Below are positions 17,601 through 26,340 of a stretch of DNA of 64,000 bases, in pieces. The notes beneath the pieces are model-generated. The model ran no database searches. It was not told where the DNA came from and saw only the letters and a list, made by a program, of their open reading frames with translations. The stretch covers positions 1 through 64,000 of the forward strand of contig NZ_JAAXYH010000008.1 of the NCBI RefSeq assembly GCF_012911865.1, given 5' to 3'. Position 1 is the first letter of the stretch. Every line of letters begins with the position of its first letter. This DNA is from Shewanella salipaludis (GTDB lineage Bacteria; Pseudomonadota; Gammaproteobacteria; Enterobacterales; Shewanellaceae). The position numbers and the translations under genes were made by a program.

Positions 17601-19223
17601 GTTCCGGCCGACATGCTCCAGGATAATGACAAGCTGGTCTGTCTTGGCGGTAATACCTCGGACGAGAGCTACCTCAACGCCTACTCTGTGCTGAAAGTCG
17701 CCGAGTACGAACGAGTCGACGCTCTGCACCCCGGTATCGGCTTCCTGTCGGAAAGCCCACAGTTCGCGGCGCTCTGCGTCAACAACGGCGTCAACTTCGT
17801 CGGCCCGAGCGTGCATTCTATGACCACCATGGGCAATAAGTCGAACGCCATCAAGACCTCCCAGGCGCAGAATGTGCCAGTGGTACCGGGTTCTCACGGT
17901 ATTCTGACCAATGCCGAGCAAGCGGTGAATGTCGCCAGCGAAATCGGCTATCCTGTGCTGCTCAAGGCGGTACAAGGCGGTGGCGGTAAGGGGATTCAGG
18001 TCGTCAAGCGTCCGGAGGACATGATAGGCCTGTTCCAGAAGACGGCTACCGAGGCGGCGGCCGCCTTCGGCAACGGCGATCTGTATCTGGAGAAATATGT
18101 GACCTCACTGCGTCACATCGAAGTCCAGTTGCTGCGCGACAAGTTCGGTCATACCAAGGTACTGGGTCTGCGTGACTGCTCGGTACAGCGTAACAACCAG
18201 AAAGTGGTGGAAGAGTCGGGTTCTACCATGCTGCCGGAAGAGCTCAAGCAACAAGTGCTCGAGTATACCCGTGCACTGGGCGAGGCCACAGACTACATGG
18301 GCGCGGGCACGGTCGAGTTTATCTATAACCTGGATGCCAACGAAGTCTACTTCATGGAGATGAACACACGTCTGCAGGTAGAGCATCCTGTGACCGAAGC
18401 GACCTCAGGCATTGACATAGTCAGCGCCCAGTTCGATATCGCCGCCGGTCGCTCCATCGAAACCTTGGAGCCTAAGGAGCAAGGTTATGCGATGGAAGTG
18501 CGGGTCACAGCCGAGAAGGCCGCCCTGGACAGCGCCGGCATACTCCAGTTGATCCCCAACCCGGGCAAGATCACCGAGTGTGTGTTCCCTGAGCATGCGG
18601 ACGTGGAGATCATTTCCATCGCCGCCGAAGGCAAGGAAGTGTCGCCTTACTATGACAGCCTGATAGCGCAGATCATCATGCGCGGCGACAACCGTGAAGA
18701 TGTGATCGCCAAGCTGTATGCCTACCTCGACAGCGTAGTGCTGAAAGGAATTGCGACCAACATTCCATTGCTCAAGTTGATCTTGAACGACGGTACCTTC
18801 AAGGAAGGCGTATACGACACCAACTATCTGCCGCGCTTCATGGCCGAGCTGGACATTCCTGCGCTGATCGCCGAGATGGAAGCGGCTGCCGAGACTGTGG
18901 GCGTCGATACCGAGTCGCTGCGTGTCGGTGAGAGCAACGAGCTCAAGGTACTGGCCCAAGGTGCGGGGATCTTCTACACCTCACCTGCGCCGGGAGAAGC
19001 CGACTTCGTCAAGGAAGGTGATGTAGTGACTGTGGATCAGACGCTGGCATTGACCGAAGCGATGAAGATGTTCTCCCAGGTAACCCTGGCGGGCTTCAAC
19101 CGTCAGAGTGCCATCCTCTATCCAGAGGACAAGCAGTATCGCATCGAGCGTATTCTGAACAGCAATGGTCAGCAGGTCTCCCAGGGTGATCTCCTGTTCG
19201 TGGTTTCGCCCGTAGAAGCCTGA
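14670..19223 (+). CDS. Four-domain fused acyl-CoA (acetyl-CoA-type) carboxylase
   Basis: One 1517-residue chain carries a whole biotin-dependent carboxylase. An AccA-like carboxyltransferase domain (about 80-290) has the oxyanion glycines GAGYSGGAIP. A helical linker (about 300-640) is followed by an AccD-like carboxyltransferase domain (about 660-910; FISSGGMQTKEG, FGFGDCTGGAQ). A biotin carboxylase (about 935-1390) has the glycine loop GGGGKGI near 1102-1108 and the motif MEMNTRLQVEHPVTE. A C-terminal biotinyl domain has EAMKM, with Lys1466 as the biotin site. The likely product is malonyl-CoA, but the substrate is inferred from AccA/AccD resemblance. ATG 14670 follows AGAGGA; a TTG lies one codon upstream. 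Confidence 0.9.
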   Translation: MTSNNQPAHTTQVQTADPLFLQAEHLAKDFSLFPKHSKQSLSEEIKGLLGDDAIQANLKNLASLDVDGYVTKVIQPTQDKNRPGAKRIIADLKGRLITETHLGSFYSAEIELNFGTRSRRVGFIAQERTTANGAWMPEHHLAACKAIRHFAELSMPIVYLIDTPGADAGEIANSQNQAHSISKAIAESANVDVPTVGIVIGAGYSGGAIPLAAANILLSLRDGIFNTIQPQGLQSIARKYNLSWQECAKSVGVSPEELYTSGCIDGIIDFSPSDRDERQHNLRRAIISSIEAVEHAAMNFVRESTDLREHYDRSLKRFLNPSKNLAALELNAELAVASSPTMHHNLFGSAYRYLRYLTLRSRIHSISQEQYGRLSKASVPEGDLLARIQQEQDRVFQAWLSSPDKLVYDEELNKLWGTFAAKREDISAERNLLTRFILGEPKENYKKARKALLFNIGWSLYHRWKSNAANNFKGLIQYLENLPKEATQAPWPELNQLTVLDVVVNEELREDFIWQCHNILIFNALYDNVVGNLASIAKEAMVAKSLSRQSVDNLLHKSIDHAISTQDTANDKNKFYKWLKYFMSQSNRAELLTRVEQWKSVGFPQLNDSLFVVLTYFFERLLPEYFDSEDNTDKYTGAINPVRIGRRKDFWNRLTMGYQDLLIQKVLRDEKRQGKMTWENVIQQFFTHFDEINGDKMSANLLNFPGFRLSIEDAIDKGIRPCGLITGLADFEHQGQQLRVGVAVSNTAFQAGAFDMASAEKFSALLIECAKRKLPVICFISSGGMQTKEGAAALFSMAVVNDRLTRFIRDNELPVLMFGFGDCTGGAQASFVTHPLVQTYYLSGTNMPFAGQMVVPAYLPSTSTLSNYLSKVPGAMTGLVHNPFSNTLDSQLTGIDPLMPMPTVQIADVIANALSTLVPEVQEQEEVIVQDDPRALMKPIDKVLVHARGCTAVKLIRKAHDNNIKVVLVASDPDMTSVPADMLQDNDKLVCLGGNTSDESYLNAYSVLKVAEYERVDALHPGIGFLSESPQFAALCVNNGVNFVGPSVHSMTTMGNKSNAIKTSQAQNVPVVPGSHGILTNAEQAVNVASEIGYPVLLKAVQGGGGKGIQVVKRPEDMIGLFQKTATEAAAAFGNGDLYLEKYVTSLRHIEVQLLRDKFGHTKVLGLRDCSVQRNNQKVVEESGSTMLPEELKQQVLEYTRALGEATDYMGAGTVEFIYNLDANEVYFMEMNTRLQVEHPVTEATSGIDIVSAQFDIAAGRSIETLEPKEQGYAMEVRVTAEKAALDSAGILQLIPNPGKITECVFPEHADVEIISIAAEGKEVSPYYDSLIAQIIMRGDNREDVIAKLYAYLDSVVLKGIATNIPLLKLILNDGTFKEGVYDTNYLPRFMAELDIPALIAEMEAAAETVGVDTESLRVGESNELKVLAQGAGIFYTSPAPGEADFVKEGDVVTVDQTLALTEAMKMFSQVTLAGFNRQSAILYPEDKQYRIERILNSNGQQVSQGDLLFVVSPVEA

Positions 19224-19250
19224 GCCGCTTAGGTGACTGCGCATTGACAT

Positions 19251-19281
19251 AAAATACCCGCCAGCTGGCGGGTATTTTTTT
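19251..19281 (+). terminator. Rho-independent terminator of the fused carboxylase gene
   Basis: ATACCCGCCA and TGGCGGGTAT form a stem with a two-base loop, followed by a run of T. It lies 27 bases after the stop codon. Confidence 0.9.
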
Positions 19282-19562
19282 GTCTGCCCCAGCCGGTATT
19301 CGAGGGGACGGAGGGGTACAGACAGGGATTTCGGCTGCCGTTAAGTCTGTGTAATTGAGGCTGAATCCAGGAGGAAATCCCGGCCCTGGAGCCGAAATAA
19401 TGCCAATAGCGGACGATAGGGGCATGAAACAGCGAATTTTCGGCGCTAATTCAAGCTGGGCGCAATTCGTACAATTTATTTTATCTGTTTGTTTTAAAAA
19501 TTTATTTCAGCATTTTCCAGGCTTTTTACACGCACTTATTGACGAAAAAGCGTAAGAGCCGT

Positions 19563-19591
19563 TTGCGCAAGACTGGGTTCCAATTTACAAT
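19563..19591 (+). promoter_or_regulatory. Sigma-70-type promoter of the EF-G gene
   Basis: TTGCGC (19563-19568) and TACAAT (19586-19591) are separated by 17 bases and preceded by a very AT-rich stretch (about 19470-19525) that could serve as an UP element. The predicted transcript has an 80-base leader. The rest of the 19282-19562 gap shows no gene or clear structure. Confidence 0.65.
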
Positions 19592-19676
19592 ATGCGCCTA
19601 AATAATCTGATGTGCGGTGTGTCGGTGTTTGTCGCATACTCCGTCTACTTCTTAAACTACTCATTAAAGTTGAATC

Positions 19677-21770
19677 ATGACCGAATTATCCAAATACAGA
19701 AACATTGGTATCTTCGCTCACGTTGACGCGGGTAAAACCACGACCACCGAGCGTATCCTTAAGCTAACCGGTAAGATCCACAAGATCGGTGAAGTTCACG
19801 ATGGTGAATCAACCACCGACTTCATGGAGCAGGAAGCTGAGCGCGGTATTACCATTCAGTCTGCTGCCGTAAGTTGCTTCTGGAACGATCACCGTTTCAA
19901 CGTCATCGACACCCCAGGCCACGTTGACTTCACAGTTGAAGTTTACCGTTCTCTGAAAGTGCTTGACGGCGGTATCGGTGTATTCTGTGGTTCAGGCGGT
20001 GTTGAGCCTCAATCAGAAACCAACTGGCGTTATGCTAACGAATCTGAAGTTGCCCGTATCATCTTCGTAAACAAGCTGGACCGTATGGGTGCCGACTTCT
20101 TGCGTGTGGTTAAGCAGACTAAAGACGTATTGGCTGCGACTCCGCTGGTCATGGTTCTGCCTATCGGTATCGAAGACGAATTCACAGGTGTTGTCGATCT
20201 CTTGACCCGTAAGGCGCACATCTGGGATGACACTGGTCTGCCAGAAAACTTCACAGTCACTGATGTCCCTGCTGACATGGTTGACCTGGTTGAAGAATAC
20301 CGTGAAATGCTGATCGAAACTGCCGTTGAGCAGGATGACGATCTGATGGAAGCTTACATGGAAGGCGAAGAGCCATCTATGGAAGACATCAAGCGTTGTA
20401 TCCGTAAGGGTACCCGTACTCTGGCATTCTTCCCTACATACTGTGGTTCTGCCTTCAAGAACAAAGGTATGCAGTTGCTGCTTGACGCCGTTGTCGATTA
20501 CCTGCCTGCACCACAGGAAGTTGATCCACAGCCACTGACAGACGAAGAAGGCAACGAAACCGGCGAATTCGCTATCGTTTCTGCCGATGAGCCACTGAAA
20601 GCATTGGCGTTCAAGATCATGGATGACCGTTTCGGCGCCCTGACCTTCGTACGTATCTATTCTGGTCGTCTGAAGAAGGGTGACACCATCCTCAACAGCG
20701 CTACCGGCAAGACAGAGCGTATCGGCCGTATGGTTGAGATGCAAGCCGATGAGCGTAACGAACTGGAATCGGCTCAAGCCGGTGACATCATCGCCATCGT
20801 GGGCATGAAGAACGTGCAAACGGGTCACACTCTGTGTGATGTCAAGCACCCAGTTACGCTGGAAGCCATGGTGTTCCCAGAGCCGGTTATCTCTATCGCA
20901 GTAGCGCCAAAAGACAAGGGCGGCAGCGAGAAGATGGGTATCGCTATCGGTAAGATGATCGCCGAAGATCCATCGTTCCGCGTAGAGACTGACGAAGATT
21001 CAGGTGAAACCATCCTTAAAGGTATGGGTGAATTGCACCTGGACATCAAGGTCGACATCCTGAAGCGTACTTACGGTGTTGAGCTGATCGTGGGTGAACC
21101 ACAGGTTGCTTACCGTGAAACCATCACTGCCCAGGTTGAAGATCAGTACACCCATAAGAAACAATCTGGTGGTTCAGGTCAATTCGGTAAGATCGAATAC
21201 GTTATCCGTCCTGGTGAGCCAAACTCTGGCTTCGTGTTCAAGTCTTCTGTTGTTGGTGGTAACGTTCCTAAGGAATTCTGGCCAGCAGTTGAGAAAGGCT
21301 TCGGCAGCATGATGAACACAGGTACCATAGCTGGCTTCCCAGTGTTGGACGTTGAGTTCGAACTGACTGACGGTGCATACCACGCAGTCGACTCATCAGC
21401 CATCGCGTTCGAAATCGCCGCTAAAGGCGCGTTCCGTCAGTCTATCGCCAAAGCCAAACCACAGTTGCTTGAGCCAGTGATGAAAGTTGACGTGTTCAGC
21501 CCAGAAGACAACGTGGGTGACGTGATCGGTGACTTGAACCGTCGTCGCGGCATGATCAAAGACCAGGTTGCAGGCGTAACTGGTGTGCGTATCAAGGCTG
21601 ACGTGCCGTTATCAGAAATGTTTGGCTACATAGGTACTCTGCGTACCATGACTTCAGGCCGTGGTCAGTTCTCTATGGAGTTCTCACACTACAGCGCTTG
21701 TCCAAACAGCGTAGCCGAGAAAGTTGTAACTCAAGTTAAAGAACGTAAAGCTGCTGAAGCTAAGAAGTAA
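19677..21770 (+). CDS. fusA: Elongation factor G, stand-alone copy
   Basis: The 697-residue GTPase has all G motifs: [23 protein letters not shown] and [10 protein letters not shown]. Domains II-V follow. EF-G drives translocation and, with RRF, ribosome recycling. The usual fusA lies in the str operon with rpsL, rpsG and tuf; here there are none, so this is probably the second EF-G of Shewanella (sometimes called fusB). Codon use is strongly biased to GGT, CGT, GTT, AAC and GAA, unlike its neighbours, which points to high expression. It has its own promoter and terminator. Confidence 0.93.
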   Translation: MTELSKYRNIGIFAHVDAGKTTTTERILKLTGKIHKIGEVHDGESTTDFMEQEAERGITIQSAAVSCFWNDHRFNVIDTPGHVDFTVEVYRSLKVLDGGIGVFCGSGGVEPQSETNWRYANESEVARIIFVNKLDRMGADFLRVVKQTKDVLAATPLVMVLPIGIEDEFTGVVDLLTRKAHIWDDTGLPENFTVTDVPADMVDLVEEYREMLIETAVEQDDDLMEAYMEGEEPSMEDIKRCIRKGTRTLAFFPTYCGSAFKNKGMQLLLDAVVDYLPAPQEVDPQPLTDEEGNETGEFAIVSADEPLKALAFKIMDDRFGALTFVRIYSGRLKKGDTILNSATGKTERIGRMVEMQADERNELESAQAGDIIAIVGMKNVQTGHTLCDVKHPVTLEAMVFPEPVISIAVAPKDKGGSEKMGIAIGKMIAEDPSFRVETDEDSGETILKGMGELHLDIKVDILKRTYGVELIVGEPQVAYRETITAQVEDQYTHKKQSGGSGQFGKIEYVIRPGEPNSGFVFKSSVVGGNVPKEFWPAVEKGFGSMMNTGTIAGFPVLDVEFELTDGAYHAVDSSAIAFEIAAKGAFRQSIAKAKPQLLEPVMKVDVFSPEDNVGDVIGDLNRRRGMIKDQVAGVTGVRIKADVPLSEMFGYIGTLRTMTSGRGQFSMEFSHYSACPNSVAEKVVTQVKERKAAEAKK

Positions 21771-21790
21771 TTCTTAACTTAATCGCTTAG

Positions 21791-21831
21791 AAAAAACCGC
21801 TGATGAGCTCAAGCTCTCAGCGGTTTTTTTT
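21791..21831 (+). terminator. Rho-independent terminator of the EF-G gene
   Basis: AAACCGCTGA plus GAGCT pairs with AGCTC plus TCAGCGGTTT, followed by eight T. The stem lies 20 bases after the EF-G stop codon. Confidence 0.92.
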
Positions 21832-21904
21832 GCTTCTTTGGCCGGATGCCGAGTTCGTTATCCACCCTCGAATTCGGGCAGGTCGCAAAGAAATGCCAGA
21901 GCCA

Positions 21905-21970
21905 GAAACGACAGCGCCAAAAACCACAGAGGCGCCCCAAGCTTCCCTGGGACGCCTCTGGCGTTTCTTT
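21905..21970. terminator. Second hairpin between EF-G and ygfZ, probably bidirectional
   Basis: CAGAGGCG (21927-21934) pairs with CGCCTCTG (21953-21960), with a CCC/GGG extension around a loop containing AAGCTT. Outer GAAACG and CGTTTC can extend the stem. T-rich sequence follows on the plus strand. It separates two convergent genes and could stop transcription from ygfZ. Confidence 0.6.
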
Positions 21971-22010
21971 TGTGCTCTCTTGTCGCCTGATCTTTCTCCG
22001 GCTCCGGACC

Positions 22011-22985
22011 TCAGTCCTGCAACGAATAGGGCAATGCCAGGACCCTGAGGCTGGACGCCGCATCATCGGCGACCCGCAGCCGGGCATCGGCCTGGGTGTC
22101 GTTGGCAAGCACAGCCGTCAATAACACCTGCTGCCCCCGCTGCACATATTCTATGATCTGCCCTGCACGGCGAAAGCCGTCTTCCAGTGCTATCTCCAGT
22201 TTGGTATCCAGGCCCAGCTCGGCTTCTGTGTGGCCGGCAAGCACGTACAGGGCGCGCTTATTGCCGCCCCGGTATTTCATCCGCGCTATGGTTTCCTGCC
22301 CCATGTAGCATCCCTTGGTGAAGCTGATGCCGTCGATCGCCTGCAGATTACACATCTGGGGCACGTATTGACCCGCGTGTTCGGCGCCGAGGTTGGGGTA
22401 AGCTGCCAAGATCTCCAATGCCTGCCAGGCGCTGGCATCATAGACTTGGGTGTCGAGTCTCTGTTCGAAAGCGGCAGCGGCGGCGCTGGACAGCATGAGC
22501 AGATAACGCGAGCCGTCTTTGAGGATCGCGCCGCCTTCGATTGGGGTCAGCCCTGCCATGGCGGCGCCGTCGGAGGTGACAGCGAAAGTGTCATGGATGA
22601 AGCGCTCTGCCTTGTCGCCGGCAACACCGAACAACTGCCAATCGCCTGAGACATCACTGAGTTCGGCCTTGCTGAAGACGGCATATTTCTGCAGCTGGGG
22701 CAAATCTACCCCTATGCTCGAGCTCGGCAGCAACATGAACAGGCTGTCGTCCAGATCAAAGATCCTGAAACTGGCGAGCATCTTACCCTTGGGATCGCAG
22801 TGGGCGCCCCAGCGCCATTGATCTTTCCCGAGCGAACTTATGTCTGTGGTGACTTGTCCCTGGATGAAACTGTGGCCCTGTTCACCGCAGATGCGGATTA
22901 GCCCCAGATGAGACAGTTTGGCTAACAGCAGATCTGGTTGTGGAGCGTCCAGATCCCAGTTGGGGTGAGAAACCGAAATCGTCAT
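22011..22985 (-). CDS. ygfZ: Folate-binding protein YgfZ (Fe-S cluster and tRNA thiolation factor)
   Basis: The 324-residue protein belongs to the GcvT-like family and shows the hallmark motif KGCYMGQE (224-231), with the conserved Cys needed for function. YgfZ supports iron-sulfur cluster enzymes such as MiaB in a folate-dependent way. It starts at ATG 22985. serA lies upstream on the same strand, with a hairpin between them. Confidence 0.93.
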   Translation of the reverse strand: MTISVSHPNWDLDAPQPDLLLAKLSHLGLIRICGEQGHSFIQGQVTTDISSLGKDQWRWGAHCDPKGKMLASFRIFDLDDSLFMLLPSSSIGVDLPQLQKYAVFSKAELSDVSGDWQLFGVAGDKAERFIHDTFAVTSDGAAMAGLTPIEGGAILKDGSRYLLMLSSAAAAAFEQRLDTQVYDASAWQALEILAAYPNLGAEHAGQYVPQMCNLQAIDGISFTKGCYMGQETIARMKYRGGNKRALYVLAGHTEAELGLDTKLEIALEDGFRRAGQIIEYVQRGQQVLLTAVLANDTQADARLRVADDAASSLRVLALPYSLQD

Positions 22986-23058
22986 AGTGAGATCCTGAAA
23001 GTGATGCGTTGCATTAGCTGGAATTGTAACGGATTTACTTGGGCGCCGGAATAAACAA

Positions 23059-23090
23059 AGCGCACATATCCTGGATAGAATAGGTGCGCT
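23059..23090 (-). terminator. Hairpin after serA
   Basis: AGCGCAC (23059-23065) and GTGCGCT (23084-23090), with ATAT/ATA next to the stem, form a stem-loop 35 bases past the serA stop codon. On the minus strand it is followed by TTGTTTATT. A moderate terminator is likely. Confidence 0.5.
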
Positions 23091-23124
23091 TCTCTGGTGT
23101 CAGCCTAAGGGTGTCGGCTTTAGG

Positions 23125-24354
23125 TTAAAACAGCAGACGGGTGCGTATGGTGCCTTCGATGGACTTCAGGTGCTCCAGGGCCTGCTCGGCCTGATGGGTA
23201 TCGACCTCCATCACCACATAACCTATCTCGGCCGTGGTCTGCAGGTATTGGGCGGCAATGTTGATGCCTTGCTCGGCGAAGACCTGGTTGATCTTGATCA
23301 GTACCCCTGGGCGGTTTTGGTGAATATGCAGCAGACGCGAGGTGCCCTTATGCTGCGGCAGTGATACCTCGGGGAAGTTGACCGCAGACACAGTCGAGCC
23401 ATTGTCCGAATACTTGGCCAGTTTACCGGCGACTTCTATGCCTATGTTTTCCTGGGCCTCGGCCGTGCTGCCACCCACATGCGGCGTGAGGATCACATTG
23501 TCCAGGCCGCGCAGTGGGCTGATAAACTCGTCATCGTTGGACTTGGGCTCGACCGGGAACACGTCTATGGCCGCGCCAGCCAGGTGCTGCTCCTTCAGGG
23601 CCGCCGTCAGGGCCTCTATATCCACCACTGTGCCCCGTGAGGCATTGATGAAGATGCTGCCCTTGCGCATGCAGGCCAGCTCGGCGCTGCCTATCATGTC
23701 TTTGGTCTGTGGCGTCTCTGGGACATGCAGGCTCACCACATCGGCTTGGGCCAGCAACTGTTCCATCGAATGTATCTGCTGGGCATTGCCCAGGGGTAAC
23801 TTGTCTTCTATGTCGAAGAACACCACCCGCATGCCCAGGGTCTCCGCCAGGATGCCGAGCTGAGTGCCTATATGGCCATAGCCTATGACGCCCAGGGTCT
23901 TGCCCCTGACTTCGAAACTGCCGTTGGCACTCTTGAGCCAGCCGCCCCTGTGCGCTATGGCGTTACGCTGGGGAATACCGCGCATCAGCATGATGATTTC
24001 GCCCAGGACCAGCTCGGCCACACTGCGGGTATTGGAGAAGGGGGCGTTGAACACCGGGATACCCAGGGACTCGGCGGTGGTGATATCCACCTGATTGGTG
24101 CCGATACAGAAACAGCCGATGGCGACTAACTTCTCGGCATTACGCAATACCTCGGCCGTCAGTTGAGTGCGGGATCTCAGGCCAACGAAATGGACATCCT
24201 TGATGGCCTTGAGCAGCTCTGCCTCGCCCAGCGATGCCTTGTGATACTCGATATTGGTATAACCTGCCCGTTCCAGTACATCTACCGCAGATTGGTGGAC
24301 GCCTTCCAACAGCAGGATCTTAATCTTATCCTTGTCCAGCGAGTGTTTCGCCAT
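23125..24354 (-). CDS. serA: D-3-phosphoglycerate dehydrogenase SerA
   Basis: The 409-residue enzyme catalyses the first step of serine synthesis, oxidising 3-phosphoglycerate with NAD. It shows the substrate region GCFCIGTNQVD, the nucleotide-binding GYGHIGTQLG, the catalytic-domain signature INASRGTVVDI and LTPHVGGSTAEAQ, and a C-terminal ACT domain (about 335-409) for serine feedback. I chose ATG 24354 (MAKHSLDKDKIKILLLEG), the family N-terminus; the open frame extends 33 codons upstream. Confidence 0.96.
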   Translation of the reverse strand: MAKHSLDKDKIKILLLEGVHQSAVDVLERAGYTNIEYHKASLGEAELLKAIKDVHFVGLRSRTQLTAEVLRNAEKLVAIGCFCIGTNQVDITTAESLGIPVFNAPFSNTRSVAELVLGEIIMLMRGIPQRNAIAHRGGWLKSANGSFEVRGKTLGVIGYGHIGTQLGILAETLGMRVVFFDIEDKLPLGNAQQIHSMEQLLAQADVVSLHVPETPQTKDMIGSAELACMRKGSIFINASRGTVVDIEALTAALKEQHLAGAAIDVFPVEPKSNDDEFISPLRGLDNVILTPHVGGSTAEAQENIGIEVAGKLAKYSDNGSTVSAVNFPEVSLPQHKGTSRLLHIHQNRPGVLIKINQVFAEQGINIAAQYLQTTAEIGYVVMEVDTHQAEQALEHLKSIEGTIRTRLLF

Positions 24355-24534
24355 GATGTGGGTACCCTTGATTATTGTTGCGAATCTTATGCCAATCATG
24401 CTGTGGATTGGCGTTATGCTATGCTCACTGTCACCGCCCACCCAAAGTAGCATTATTTTTGTCTGCTGTGGAGGGCTGGATGGCTAAAGTTAATATTCTA
24501 AATTAAGAACAATATCGAATAAGAGGTCGTTAGC

Positions 24535-25137
24535 TTGCATAACAGAATCCTATGGCTGGGAATATACAGCCTTGCGCTCATTTGGTCAGTCATAAATCCC
24601 CATGATCGCTTCACCTGGTGGCTGGAAGCCATGCCCGCCCTGATTGCGTTGCCGCTGTTACTCCTCACCCGCAATCGTTTTCCGCTGACACCCTTGGCCT
24701 ATGTGTTGATCTTGCTGCATTGCAGCATACTGTTCGTTGGGGCTCATTACACCTATGCCGAGGTGCCGTTGTTTGACTGGCTAGCCCAAGTGAGCGGTGG
24801 CGAGCGCAATAACTATGACAAGCTGGGGCATTTCGCCCAGGGGTTCGTGCCGGCGATACTGGCGCGGGAGATCCTCTTGCGCCAGGAAGCGGTCAAGCCA
24901 GGCGCCTGGTGTGCCTTCCTGGTAGGCTGTTTCGTGCTGGCCTTGTCCGCCTTCTATGAGCTGATCGAATGGTGGGTCGCACTGGCAAGCGGCGAAGGGG
25001 CCGATGCGTTTCTCGGCACCCAAGGCTATGCCTGGGATACCCAATCGGACATGTTGATGGCATTGATAGGGGCCATAGTCGCGCTCAGCCTCTTATCTCG
25101 ACGCCATGATAGTCAGTTGCGGCGGCTTAAGCACTGA
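24535..25137 (+). CDS. DUF2238 (YjdF-like) inner-membrane protein
   Basis: The 200-residue protein has about six membrane segments and the DUF2238 signature YDKLGHFAQGFVPAILAREILLR, with a later FYELIEWWVA and YAWDTQSDMLMALIG. Function of the family is unknown; conserved His, Glu and Asp in membrane segments hint at ion or metal handling, but that is a guess. The start is TTG at 24535 with AAGAGG upstream. It is divergent from serA. Confidence 0.85.
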   Translation: MHNRILWLGIYSLALIWSVINPHDRFTWWLEAMPALIALPLLLLTRNRFPLTPLAYVLILLHCSILFVGAHYTYAEVPLFDWLAQVSGGERNNYDKLGHFAQGFVPAILAREILLRQEAVKPGAWCAFLVGCFVLALSAFYELIEWWVALASGEGADAFLGTQGYAWDTQSDMLMALIGAIVALSLLSRRHDSQLRRLKH

Positions 25138-25177
25138 ATAGCGGCAGGTGCCCGCCGGGCTAAAGCCGCCGCCTTAG

Positions 25178-25206
25178 ACTAAGCTAAGCTAAGCAATGCA
25201 ATGCTA
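25178..25206. repeat. Short direct repeats CTAAG and CAATG
   Basis: Three tandem CTAAG units are followed by two GCAATGCAATG-type units, in the gap before the next membrane-protein gene. They look like slippage-prone sequence and no function is evident. Confidence 0.6.
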
Positions 25207-25235
25207 AACCCGAATTCACTCTGTGGAGGGGTATC

Positions 25236-25685
25236 ATGGTGACGCACACTATGGCAGGGCAGCCGCTACGAGTACCTATCTGGTTCCGGCTGTTTGCCTT
25301 GGTGAGCCTGCTGTGGAACCTGCTGGGGTTGCTGGCTTTCTTGGGGCAGATGAGTCTGGATTCGCAAGCGATAGCGCAGATGAGCCAGGCCGAGCGCTAC
25401 ATGTACGACACTACCCCCGTCTGGCTCAATTGGGTATTAGCCAGTGCCCTGCTCTCTGGCCTGCTGGGATGCCTGCTGCTATTGCTCAGAAGGCGTCAGG
25501 CCCGGGGCATGCTGCTGCTGTCGCTAGTCGCAGTGCTGTTGCAACTGGGCTATGTGTTCGGGGTACAGGATGCCATGGCGGCACTGGGGGGCGAAGCCTT
25601 GCCCATGCCGCTGCTGGTGCTCGGCTGGGCACTTTTGTTGGTGTGGGTCGGCTATGTTGCCGGCGAGCGCCGCTGGCTGCATTGA
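25236..25685 (+). CDS. Four-helix membrane protein, unidentified
   Basis: The 149-residue protein has four predicted membrane helices (about residues 14-34, 63-83, 90-110 and 122-142) and few charged residues. ATG 25236 follows a strong GGAGG. I do not recognise a named family. It is flanked by short tandem repeats on both sides, and its stop codon lies inside the first unit of a 12-bp repeat. It is probably its own transcription unit. Confidence 0.75.
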   Translation: MVTHTMAGQPLRVPIWFRLFALVSLLWNLLGLLAFLGQMSLDSQAIAQMSQAERYMYDTTPVWLNWVLASALLSGLLGCLLLLLRRRQARGMLLLSLVAVLLQLGYVFGVQDAMAALGGEALPMPLLVLGWALLLVWVGYVAGERRWLH

Positions 25686-25716
25686 CACTAGGATTGACAC
25701 CAGGATTGACGCTAGG
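25681..25716 (+). repeat. Three tandem 12-bp repeats across a stop codon
   Basis: The units ATTGACACTAGG, ATTGACACCAGG and ATTGACGCTAGG follow one another without gaps. The first contains the TGA stop of the four-helix membrane protein gene. Copy number would not alter the protein end. Confidence 0.85.
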
Positions 25717-25869
25717 TCTGAGGCCGGTTGTCGGGCTCGCCCAAGCTTGCCTGGAGCTGCCCAGGCGCCGTTTCCCTCCCCAAAAACTGTCCCGCCAATG
25801 ATTTCACTGTTTAAACTTCCCCGCCAGCCCAGTAGACTGGCTCGCATATTTAGCGACAGGAAGTGAAGT

Positions 25870-26307
25870 ATGAGTATTTGGTTCAGACCCGTCAGTTTGG
25901 CCGACTGTGCCAGGCTGGATTTAGGCATGCAGGGGAAGGGCACCCTGATGCAGACCTTGGGCATAGAGATAAGTGAGATAGGCGACGACTATATGAAGGC
26001 GACCATGCAGGCATCGCCGGCTGTGCATAACCCCCTGGGGATAGTGCATGGCGGCGCCAATGTGGCGCTGGCGGAAACGGTTGCCAGCTATGCGGCCAAT
26101 TTTGCCGTCGATTTCGAAAATTACTATTGTGTCGGTCAGGAAATCAATGCCAACCATCTGCGCGCCGCCCGCAATGGCGTACTGGTGGCGACGGCCAGAC
26201 CCGTGCATCTGGGCAAACGCAGCTCGGTATGGGAAGTCTTGATCCACAACGCCGGCGGAGAACTGACCTGTATCTCCCGCATGACGGCGGCCGTGGTGAA
26301 ACGCTAA
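25870..26307 (+). CDS. Hotdog-fold acyl-CoA thioesterase, MenI (YdiI)-like
   Basis: The 145-residue protein follows E. coli YdiI/MenI along its length: HNPLGIVHGGANVALAETVAS carries the catalytic Glu, and EINANHLRAAR and HLGKRSSVWEV also match. MenI hydrolyses 1,4-dihydroxy-2-naphthoyl-CoA in menaquinone synthesis, and shewanellae depend on menaquinone for respiration. No other men gene is nearby, so the exact substrate is inferred. ATG 25870 follows AGGAAGTG. Confidence 0.8.
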   Translation: MSIWFRPVSLADCARLDLGMQGKGTLMQTLGIEISEIGDDYMKATMQASPAVHNPLGIVHGGANVALAETVASYAANFAVDFENYYCVGQEINANHLRAARNGVLVATARPVHLGKRSSVWEVLIHNAGGELTCISRMTAAVVKR

Positions 26308-26340
26308 TCTTCGGGAGACAGATATTTTTCAGGAGCCGAG

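Noticed and set aside
16047..17975. 642-codon open frame antisense to the fused carboxylase gene
   Set aside because: It mirrors the codon bias of the real gene on the other strand, is His- and Gln-rich and has no recognisable domain.
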